Shown here one piece after another: positions 7,669 to 14,906 of a stretch of DNA of 64,000 nt (position 1 is its first letter; the number at the start of each line of letters is the position of its first letter). Position numbers and translations under genes: made by a program. The notes beneath the pieces were generated by a model. The model was not told where the DNA came from. It searched no databases and worked only from the letters and a program-made list of their open reading frames with translations. Source of the stretch: Chloroflexota bacterium (GTDB taxonomy: Bacteria > Chloroflexota > Anaerolineae > Aggregatilineales > UBA2796); assembly GCA_021325095.1 (NCBI GenBank), contig JAJPHV010000057.1, positions 86,295 through 150,294 on the forward strand, read 5' to 3'.

Positions 7669-8622
7669 ATGAGCACGGTGACCGCTGAACGTGTGGCGCT
7701 CGGTTCCAGCGACGTGCAGGTGAGCACACTGGGGATCGGCGCGTGGGCCTGGGGAGATCGGTTTGTGTGGGGCTACAAGAACGGTTACAACGACGCCGAT
7801 TTGCAGGCCGCCTTCCAGGCAACCCTGGATGCCGGGATCAACCTGCTGGACACAGCAGAGATGTACGGCTTTGGTCGCTCCGAGAAGCTGATCGGCCAGT
7901 TTATGCGCGAGTCCGGCCAGCGCACCCTGATCGCCACCAAGTTCATGCCGCTGCCCTGGCGGTTCATGAAGTCCCAATTGATCAGCGCCCTGCGCGGCAG
8001 CCTGAGACGCCTGGGCGTGCAGTGCGTTGATCTGTACCAGATTCACTGGCCGAGTCCCCCCGTCGCCATCGAGACCTGGATGGACGCACTGGCCGACGCC
8101 GTCGAAGCCGGGCTGACCCGTGCTGTCGGCGTCTCCAATTACAGCGTCAAGCAGATGGAACGTGCCTACACGGCGCTGGCGAAACGCGGAATCGCGCTGG
8201 CCTCGAATCAGGTCGAGTACAGCCTGTTGGCGCGCGCCCCGGAACGCAACGGCCTGTTGAAGCTCTGCCACGAGTTGCACGTGACGCTCATTGCCTACAG
8301 CCCGCTGGCGATGGGCTTGCTGACGGGCAAATACACCCCCGACAACCCGCCCAGGGGAATGCGTGCCCGCTGGTATAAGCCTCCCTATCTAGCCCAGATT
8401 CAGCCGTTGCTCACACTGCTGCGTGAGATCGGGCAGGCGCAGGGCGGCAGAACGCCGTCGCAGGTGGCGCTGAACTGGCTGATCTGCAAGGGTGCGCTGC
8501 CCATTCCGGGCGCCAAGAACGTCCGGCAGGTACAGGACAACGCCGGGGCGCTCGGCTGGCGGCTGACCGACGATCAGGTTGCCGCGCTGGATGCCGCTGC
8601 GGAAAGGCTGCACGCGATATGA
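7669..8622 (+). CDS. Aldo/keto reductase
   Basis: A 317-residue NADPH-dependent TIM-barrel oxidoreductase. The catalytic tetrad is visible: Asp and Tyr in LLDTAEMYGFGRSE (about residues 61-68), Lys in IATKFM and His in YQIHWP. The NADPH-binding C-terminus has IPGAKNVRQVQDN. It resembles plant- and cyanobacteria-type AKRs acting on aldehydes, but the substrate is unknown. A GGAGG ribosome site lies just before the ATG. Confidence 0.92.
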   Translation: MSTVTAERVALGSSDVQVSTLGIGAWAWGDRFVWGYKNGYNDADLQAAFQATLDAGINLLDTAEMYGFGRSEKLIGQFMRESGQRTLIATKFMPLPWRFMKSQLISALRGSLRRLGVQCVDLYQIHWPSPPVAIETWMDALADAVEAGLTRAVGVSNYSVKQMERAYTALAKRGIALASNQVEYSLLARAPERNGLLKLCHELHVTLIAYSPLAMGLLTGKYTPDNPPRGMRARWYKPPYLAQIQPLLTLLREIGQAQGGRTPSQVALNWLICKGALPIPGAKNVRQVQDNAGALGWRLTDDQVAALDAAAERLHAI

Positions 8623-8723
8623 TTTCACCTCCTAGAGCGTTCCGTGAGGTAAAATACTGAAATACGCCCACCTGCAATGGATTGTGTGCTGTGTGATGCT
8701 GGAAGTCGGTGAGAGGGGTTGTC

Positions 8724-10790
8724 ATGCTGGCTGAACTGGGGATCGTCACAACGGGGCTGGCGCTGATCTGCGCCGTATTTGCGCTGGTGGCTTCGGCCTA
8801 TGGCGCATACTACCGACTGGATCGCTGGGTACTGAGCGCGCGCAACGCGGCCCTCCTGACCTGGCCGTTGCTGACGACAGCGTGCATCGCCCTGATCGCG
8901 GCGCAGGTCAGCGGCGAATTCAACATCGCCTACGTGTGGTCTACCACGCAGTCCTCGGAGCCGACGTTCTTCAAGATCACGGCGCTGTGGGGTGGGCAGC
9001 CCGGCTCGCTCATGTTCTGGGCGTGGGTGATGAGCACCTTCAGCGGCGCGGCCATCCTGCTCAACTGGCGCTCCGAGCGGCGCTTGATGCCCTGGGTCAT
9101 CACCTTCACGATGGCGACACTGACCTTCTTCATGATCCTGGTCGTCATCTATGAGAACCCCTTCTCCCGCTTCTGGACGGTTCCGGGCGCACAGAACATC
9201 GTCACGGCGGCTTTTGCGCCCGCCGGGGCGTCGCTCTTCCAGCCCGCCGACGGCCAGGGCCTGAACCCGCTGCTGCGCCATCCGGGCATGGTCATTCACC
9301 CGCCGATGCTGTACAGCGGCTACGTGGGTATGACGATTCCCTGGGCCTTTGCGATGGCGGCGCTGGCCTCCGGCCAGCTTAACACCAACTGGATACGCGC
9401 CACCCGCCGCTGGACGCTGGTGGCGTGGCTGTTCCTGAGCCTGGGCTTGATCCTGGGCGGGCGTTGGGCGTATGACGTGCTCGGTTGGGGCGGCTACTGG
9501 GGCTGGGACCCGGTGGAGAACGCGGCACTGCTGCCCTGGCTGACGGGCACGGCCTTCCTGCACAGCGTCATGATTCAGGAGAAACGGGGCATGTTGAAGG
9601 TCTGGAACATGTTCCTGGTGATCCTGACCTTTTTGCTGGTCATCCTCGGCACGTTCAGCACGCGCAGCGGAATCGTCGCCAGCGTCCACTCCTTTGCGCA
9701 GAGTCCGATTGGCCTGCCCATGCTGCTCTTTGTGGCGATCATGATGCTTGGCTGCCTGGGGCTGTGGGTGTGGCGCTGGCAGCGCGGCGACCTCGCCAGC
9801 GACAACCAGCTTGACGCCCTGATCAGCCGGGAGAGCATGTTCGTCCTGAACAACTGGATTTTCGTCGGGATTGCGGTCATGGTGCTGTGGGGCACCTATG
9901 CGCCCGTCTTCACCGACCTGATCCGCAACGAGCAGATCACGCTCGGCGCGGAATACTACCGGGCGGTGGTCGTGCCGCTCTTCGGCGCGCTGTACGTGCT
10001 GATGGGCGTCGGGCCGCTGGTCGCCTGGAAAAAATCCTCGCTGTCGTCGCTTGGCAGGGCGGTACGTATCCCGGTGGCGCTGACCGCCGCGCTGGTCATT
10101 TTCCTGTACGTGACGGGCACGCAGAGTCCGGGGGCGTTGTTCAGCTATGGGCTGGTGGCCTTCGCAGGCTTCACCACGATCCTCGAATATTACCGGGGCG
10201 TGCGGGCGCGTATGCAGAGCCGGGGCGAGAACGCGCTGGCCGCGCTGTGGCGCTTGTTCGGGCGGAACCGCCGCCGTTACGGGGGCTATTTCATCCACCT
10301 GGGCGTGGTCGTGATCGGGGTCGGAATCATCGGCAGCACCGTCTACCAGCAGCAGACGCAGGAAACCATCAACCCCGGCGAGAAGATCACGCTGGGCAAC
10401 ATGTCGATGGTCTACAAGGACGTATTCCAGGCGGATGCCGTCGATGGGCGCGCGATGGTTATCGCGGACGTAAGCGTGTATCGCAACGGGCAGTATGTGG
10501 GCGACATCCGACCCCGCAAGGACTTCTTCGGCCAGGATCAGAACCCGATGTCCATCGCCGGGCAGTACAGCACGTTGGAGAGCGACTTCTACGTGCTGCT
10601 CACCAACTGGGAAGGCAACCGGGTGACGTTCAAGGTCTTCCTGAACCCCCTCGTGAATCTGATCTGGTGGGGTGGCCTCGTGCTGATGCTCGGCACGGCC
10701 ATCGCCGCCTGGCCGTCGCCGGAGGGTGAAGCCGCTGCACGCATCATCGAGCGGGGCGTGCTGGCAGGGGCCGAGGCAGCAGGGGACTAG
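8724..10790 (+). CDS. ccmF: Haem lyase CcmF (cytochrome c-type biogenesis)
   Basis: A 688-residue polytopic membrane protein that, with CcmH, attaches haem to apocytochrome c in the system I (Ccm) pathway. The tryptophan-rich WWD domain WGGYWGWDPVEN is at about residues 254-265 and would face the haem. ALWGGQPGSLMFW is another family signature. About 15 hydrophobic segments are followed by a periplasmic domain near the C-terminus (residues ~550-660) and a last membrane span. The ATG at 8724 is preceded by GAGAGGGG; a GTG at 8709 in frame is less likely. ccmA-E are not in the window. Confidence 0.93.
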   Translation: MLAELGIVTTGLALICAVFALVASAYGAYYRLDRWVLSARNAALLTWPLLTTACIALIAAQVSGEFNIAYVWSTTQSSEPTFFKITALWGGQPGSLMFWAWVMSTFSGAAILLNWRSERRLMPWVITFTMATLTFFMILVVIYENPFSRFWTVPGAQNIVTAAFAPAGASLFQPADGQGLNPLLRHPGMVIHPPMLYSGYVGMTIPWAFAMAALASGQLNTNWIRATRRWTLVAWLFLSLGLILGGRWAYDVLGWGGYWGWDPVENAALLPWLTGTAFLHSVMIQEKRGMLKVWNMFLVILTFLLVILGTFSTRSGIVASVHSFAQSPIGLPMLLFVAIMMLGCLGLWVWRWQRGDLASDNQLDALISRESMFVLNNWIFVGIAVMVLWGTYAPVFTDLIRNEQITLGAEYYRAVVVPLFGALYVLMGVGPLVAWKKSSLSSLGRAVRIPVALTAALVIFLYVTGTQSPGALFSYGLVAFAGFTTILEYYRGVRARMQSRGENALAALWRLFGRNRRRYGGYFIHLGVVVIGVGIIGSTVYQQQTQETINPGEKITLGNMSMVYKDVFQADAVDGRAMVIADVSVYRNGQYVGDIRPRKDFFGQDQNPMSIAGQYSTLESDFYVLLTNWEGNRVTFKVFLNPLVNLIWWGGLVLMLGTAIAAWPSPEGEAAARIIERGVLAGAEAAGD

Positions 10791-10821
10791 GTTGTTTGGA
10801 TGGGGAAGCGAGGGGACTGAA

Positions 10822-11124
10822 ATGGCTGACTTGCAGGAATTAATAGCCGCTGTGGACGAATTACCCGCTTCTGATCTACAAAAACTGTATCAACATATTG
10901 GGCAACGTCTCCGCAGAAGCTGGTGGATCGTTCCATCAGAAAACATTGCCAAACTCGAAAAAATCTTGCAGCCCCTTCACGAAGAAACCGCTCAAATGTC
11001 TGAGGCGGTGGCTCATTCGGCGGCAACTCCCCTTGCACGAGTTCAAATCCTGAGTGTATTGGACTTTCTGCGAGCGATTCAACCAAATACAGGAAATGAA
11101 ATGGACAATCCACCGTTAAAGTGA
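10822..11124 (+). CDS. Small hypothetical protein
   Basis: A 100-residue soluble protein beginning MADLQELIAAVDELPASDLQKLYQHI. That N-terminal 'ELIAAVDELPASDLQ' helix pair occurs in many small proteins of Chloroflexota and cyanobacteria, some of them antitoxin-like. No catalytic motif is seen. Its base composition is visibly more AT-rich than the flanking ccm genes, which suggests a later insertion into the operon. A GAGGGG ribosome site precedes the ATG. Function unknown. Confidence 0.55.
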   Translation: MADLQELIAAVDELPASDLQKLYQHIGQRLRRSWWIVPSENIAKLEKILQPLHEETAQMSEAVAHSAATPLARVQILSVLDFLRAIQPNTGNEMDNPPLK

Positions 11125-11179
11125 GCGTTCGATATTGCTACGTAGGATACTGTTGTGACATACGATGGGTAGTGTAGTG

Positions 11180-11512
11180 ATGCGCAAATTGCTGGTTGTT
11201 GTATTGTTACTGACTGCCTGCCAGAGTGCCCAGGCCAACGTCCCGGATTTCCCCGACGAACCGATGTCCGACATCATGAGCAAGTGCGTTGGCGGATTGG
11301 ATGATGCCGGGCTGGCGGCATTCAACACGGAGGGGCGCAGCCTGGGGCAGAATCCCAGCCCGCGTGCGTATGGTGAATTGCTCCGCAAGTATTACAAATG
11401 CGATGAAACGGAAGCCTTCGCCGTGTGGTGGTTGGGCGGGACGCATCGTGATCCGCAGCTTGACCGGGCGCACGCCTGGGCGGAGTTCAGCGCCGGTTGG
11501 GAAGGCAAATAG
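11180..11512 (+). CDS. Small lipoprotein of unknown function
   Basis: A 110-residue protein with a signal peptide and lipobox, MRKLLVVVLLLTACQS (Cys at residue 14), so it is probably exported and lipid-anchored. The mature part is short and has two further cysteines (KCVGG and YKCDE). It ends two bases before the ccmH start and so is probably co-transcribed with the cytochrome maturation genes. A direct role in haem handling is only a guess from position. Confidence 0.55.
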   Translation: MRKLLVVVLLLTACQSAQANVPDFPDEPMSDIMSKCVGGLDDAGLAAFNTEGRSLGQNPSPRAYGELLRKYYKCDETEAFAVWWLGGTHRDPQLDRAHAWAEFSAGWEGK

Positions 11513-11514
11513 CG

Positions 11515-12045
11515 GTGAGACTTTCCACGCGGCAGAGCGTACTGTTGTTTATAGGGATTGCCATCCTGCTGGTTGGCGCTGCGTTCACGGGAGATGTGCA
11601 CGCACAAGGAACCGCTACGCCACCAACGCCAACGCTGCGCCCGGTCAGCGACAACGAAGTGAACCAGGTCGCCAGGAACCTGTACTGCCCGGTCTGCCAG
11701 AACGTGCCGCTCGAAGTGTGTGAGACGGAAGCCTGCGCGCGCTGGCGCGAACAGGTGCGCGATCTGCTGGCGCAGGGCTATACTGAAGCCCAGGTGCGGC
11801 AATATTTTATCGAGCGCTTTGGCACAAAAACTGTCGGGACGCCGAGCGACCCGCTATCGCAGTTCTTGACGATTGCGCTGCCTTTTGGTCTGATCGCGCT
11901 GATCGGCGTTGTCATTGTCATTAGCCTGGTGCGCTGGCGGACTCGCAGGCCAGTGGAAGCGCCAGAGAACCTTGCTGGCGAAAGCAGTGTCACGGCGGAT
12001 GATTACCGGGCGCGGCTCGAAGAAGAAATCAGGAAGCGAGGCTGA
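11515..12045 (+). CDS. ccmH: CcmH/CycL-type apocytochrome c reductase subunit
   Basis: A 176-residue protein with an N-terminal signal/membrane segment, a periplasmic thiol domain and a C-terminal membrane span (FLTIALPFGLIALIGVVIVISLV). The redox motif is LYCPVCQNVPLEVCETEACARW: the family CxxC is present, though the usual LRC is LYC, and a second C-x4-C pair follows. The domain reduces apocytochrome cysteines for haem ligation by CcmF. The start is the GTG at 11515 just after the previous stop; the next gene begins one base after this stop. Confidence 0.85.
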   Translation: MRLSTRQSVLLFIGIAILLVGAAFTGDVHAQGTATPPTPTLRPVSDNEVNQVARNLYCPVCQNVPLEVCETEACARWREQVRDLLAQGYTEAQVRQYFIERFGTKTVGTPSDPLSQFLTIALPFGLIALIGVVIVISLVRWRTRRPVEAPENLAGESSVTADDYRARLEEEIRKRG

Positions 12046-12046
12046 G

Positions 12047-12616
12047 ATGGCAGACATTGCAGGGACATCCCAGATCGGCGATCCGCTGGTTCGCCCCCGG
12101 CGGATCAATCCGATCATGTTGATTATCGTGATGGGGGTGGTGCTGCTGCTCATCTTCGGGTTCGGGATGGCCCTGCTCAAGGCCAACCTGAGCCAGCTCG
12201 AAGGTGGCGTCGCGCCGGATTTCTCGATCAAAACCTACGACGGGCAGAACTTTACACTCAGCAAGCAGCTTGGCAAGGTGGTCGTGATCAACTTCTGGGC
12301 AAGCTGGTGCGGCCCGTGCCGTTCCGAGGCGCCCGATCTGAATGCCATCTGGGATGAGTACAAAGATCGGGGCGTGATGTTCATCGGCGTCGGCCACCTG
12401 GATAACGAAAAGGACGCCCGCGCTTTCATTCAAGAGTTCGGCATGGAATACCCTGCTGGCCCCGACAATGGAACGTCGGTCAGCGACCAGTATCGCGTCA
12501 AGGGTGTGCCCGAAACGTACATCGTGGATAAGAAAGGCAACCTGGCCGTGACCATCCCCGGCCCGACCACTGCCCGCGACCTCCGCAACTATCTGGACAA
12601 GCTGCTGGCCCAATGA
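12047..12616 (+). CDS. ResA/CcmG-type membrane-anchored thioredoxin
   Basis: A 189-residue protein with an N-terminal anchor (INPIMLIIVMGVVLLLIFGFGMALL) and an extracytoplasmic thioredoxin fold. The active site WASWCGPC is at residues 84-91 and the cis-proline loop is KGVPETYIVDKKG. It keeps apocytochrome c cysteines reduced in cytochrome c maturation. It starts one base after ccmH and overlaps the next gene by 4 bp (ATGA), showing a tight operon. Confidence 0.92.
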   Translation: MADIAGTSQIGDPLVRPRRINPIMLIIVMGVVLLLIFGFGMALLKANLSQLEGGVAPDFSIKTYDGQNFTLSKQLGKVVVINFWASWCGPCRSEAPDLNAIWDEYKDRGVMFIGVGHLDNEKDARAFIQEFGMEYPAGPDNGTSVSDQYRVKGVPETYIVDKKGNLAVTIPGPTTARDLRNYLDKLLAQ

Positions 12617-12957
12617 GTGTTGCCGGAATTTTCCTGCTGCTGGCCTTCCTGGTCGGGGCTGCCGCCATCATTGCCTGGCCGCTGCTGCAAAACCAGGGCG
12701 AGACGAAGCCGCGAGGCGGTGCACTATCTGGCGTGGCGCAGCTACAGGCGGAACACGAGGCGATCCTGATCGCCGTGCGCGACCTGGATTTTGACTACCA
12801 GACGGGCAAACTTACCCAGGAAGATTACACCGCACAGCGCGAAAGCCTGATCCAGCGCGGCGTTGAAATCCTCAAGCTGATCGACGAGCGCCAGAACGAT
12901 CTGATCGAAGAAGCGGTGCGCGCCCACCGCCCCGAACACAAAGTGGCAAAGTCGTGA
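12613..12957 (+). CDS. CcmI-like small membrane protein
   Basis: A 114-residue protein with one N-terminal membrane span and a cytoplasmic helical hairpin: LDFDYQTGKLTQEDYTAQRESL, resembling the N-terminal module of CcmI and SHOCT-type helices. It overlaps the thioredoxin stop by 4 bp. Its position suggests a scaffold role in the haem ligation complex. It lacks the TPR domain of full-length CcmI, so the assignment is tentative. Confidence 0.6.
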   Translation: MSVAGIFLLLAFLVGAAAIIAWPLLQNQGETKPRGGALSGVAQLQAEHEAILIAVRDLDFDYQTGKLTQEDYTAQRESLIQRGVEILKLIDERQNDLIEEAVRAHRPEHKVAKS

Positions 12958-12985
12958 TGATCTGGCTCCAAAAACTGACACCAGC

Positions 12986-14875
12986 ATGAAACCTCTCAAA
13001 AAAATTCAGGCATTGAACGCTCTCCTGCTGACAGTCGCGCTGTTGGTTTCCGGCTGCGGCGGGCTGGCGAGCGAGCCTGAGATCGTCCGAACTGCTGCCC
13101 TTCCTACGGTGACGCCGACTGCGCCGCCCGACCTGGGCCATCCGGCCTCACGGGTCAGCCTGGCGCGAGGGGCAGAAATCTTCGGCGGGCCACAGGGCTG
13201 TGCGCTGTGTCATGGCATCAGCGGCAAGGGCGATGGGCAGGTGGCCGCCAACTTCACCTGTAAACTGCCCGATTTCACCGATGCAGAGGCATCGCGGGCT
13301 AAAACTATCAATGCCTGGTTTGCCATCACCAGCAACGGCAACAACGGCGTGCAGCAGTGTCTAATGCCGCCCTGGAAAGGGCGCTTAGACGAACAGCAGC
13401 GTTGGGACGTGACGAGTTACATCTACAGCCTGCACTACACGCCCGAACTGCTGGCACAGGGCCAGAAAATCTGGCAGGACAGGTGCGCGGCCTGTCACGG
13501 CGAGCGTGGCGCGGGCGATGGCCCGAAAGCCAAAGAGTCGTCCCGCCCGGTTCCGAACTTTAGCGATCCGGCTTACCTGATTGTCCGCAGCGATACCGAC
13601 CTGTGGAAAACGGTCACGAATGGCCTGGGCAATGCTATGCCTGCCTTCAAGGATGAACTGGACGACAACGCGCGTTGGGCCGTCGTCGCCTATGCCCGCT
13701 CGCTGAGTTGGGAGGGCGTCGATCAGGTAGCGCAGGCCGGGGCAACGCCAGCCGCAACCGCCGCTGCAACTGCACAGCCGGACAGCCCCAACGTGACGGT
13801 CAGCGGCAGGGTGACGAACGGCACACGCGGCGGGAGCGTTCCGGCGGGGCTGGCCCTGACGTTGCGCATCATTGACCTGAGCAGCGGTTCGCCGCGCGAT
13901 CTCCAAAAGTTCGAGACGAAGACCGCCGCCGATGGCTCGTTTTCGTTTGGCGCAGTGCCGCGCCAGAACAACATGGTGTACGTCGTCACGGCGCAGTACG
14001 CCGGAACGCTCCAGACCAGCACGCCCGTCCGCCTGCAACCCGGCAGCGGGCCGCTGGCCGACCTGTCCTTCACCGTCTACGAGGTGACCGCCGACCCCGG
14101 CACGATCAGCATCGACGCCGAGCGCATCTTTGTCGAGCCGTTCAGCCAGGACACCCTGCTTATCCGGCAGGCGGTGAGCTTCCGGAACACCGGAGATCGC
14201 GTCTATCTGACAGATCGCAAGGTGCAGAGCGGAGATCGGGTCTCCGTTGAAACCCCCTTGCCGCCCAATGCCCAGCAGATTCAGTTGAGCGAGGACGTTG
14301 CGCAGCAGTACGTGATCAGTGCCGGGCCGCCGCCCACCATCCAGGGCATTATCCCGGTGCTGCCGGGCGAAGCGGCGACGTTACAGTTCACCTACTTGCT
14401 GCCTTCGGCGGGACATCCGGCCATCAACGTGCCGACGCTGTACCCGGTGGAAGACCTGCGAATCTACGTGCCGCAGGTCAGCGGCTTTGCGATCCAGGAC
14501 CCGATCTTCACGCGGGGCACGCCGCTCCAATTGCAGAACGGCGTCTATAATTCGTTCCAGTTGCAGCGACCCTTGCGCGCGGGCGAGCCGGCCAGTTTCA
14601 CCATCGTCGATCAGGGCCAGCAAGCCAATGACCGGCGCAACGTGCTGGCCGTCGTATTGTTCCTGGCCGCGCTGGTTATCCTGGGGACAATCGGCGCAAT
14701 GTGGCGGCTGAACCGGCAGCCAACCCCGCCGGACGTGAGCACCTTTGACAAACTGGCGCAGTCCATCGCCGAACTGGACGAGCGCCACGAGCAGGGGCAT
14801 GTCCCCGATGCGGAGTACGAGGCGGAGCGCTCACGGCTGAAAGCGGAAATGGCCCGATTGATCGATAATCCGTGA
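12986..14875 (+). CDS. Dihaem cytochrome c lipoprotein with Ig-like and membrane domains
   Basis: A 629-residue protein with a lipobox (LLVSGCGG, Cys near residue 22). It has two cytochrome c domains with haem motifs C72-A-L-C75-H and C167-A-A-C170-H. An Ala/Thr-rich linker and a carboxypeptidase-regulatory/Ig-like domain (VSGRVTNG... ADGSFSFGAVP, ~270-360) follow. Then come a large beta domain, a membrane span (~555-577) and a short helical tail (LDERHEQGHVPDAEYEAE). It follows the cytochrome maturation genes directly and is their likely client. It probably carries electrons at the outer face of the membrane; its partners are unknown. Confidence 0.85.
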   Translation: MKPLKKIQALNALLLTVALLVSGCGGLASEPEIVRTAALPTVTPTAPPDLGHPASRVSLARGAEIFGGPQGCALCHGISGKGDGQVAANFTCKLPDFTDAEASRAKTINAWFAITSNGNNGVQQCLMPPWKGRLDEQQRWDVTSYIYSLHYTPELLAQGQKIWQDRCAACHGERGAGDGPKAKESSRPVPNFSDPAYLIVRSDTDLWKTVTNGLGNAMPAFKDELDDNARWAVVAYARSLSWEGVDQVAQAGATPAATAAATAQPDSPNVTVSGRVTNGTRGGSVPAGLALTLRIIDLSSGSPRDLQKFETKTAADGSFSFGAVPRQNNMVYVVTAQYAGTLQTSTPVRLQPGSGPLADLSFTVYEVTADPGTISIDAERIFVEPFSQDTLLIRQAVSFRNTGDRVYLTDRKVQSGDRVSVETPLPPNAQQIQLSEDVAQQYVISAGPPPTIQGIIPVLPGEAATLQFTYLLPSAGHPAINVPTLYPVEDLRIYVPQVSGFAIQDPIFTRGTPLQLQNGVYNSFQLQRPLRAGEPASFTIVDQGQQANDRRNVLAVVLFLAALVILGTIGAMWRLNRQPTPPDVSTFDKLAQSIAELDERHEQGHVPDAEYEAERSRLKAEMARLIDNP

Positions 14876-14906
14876 CATACGTCGCCGTACAAAGATAAGG
14901 GTTCCT

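Noticed and set aside
8625..10298. 557-codon open frame opposite ccmF
   Set aside because: It is antisense to a clear haem lyase gene, is rich in His/Arg/Gln/Asp as expected for a shadow of a GC-rich membrane protein, and has no recognisable domain.
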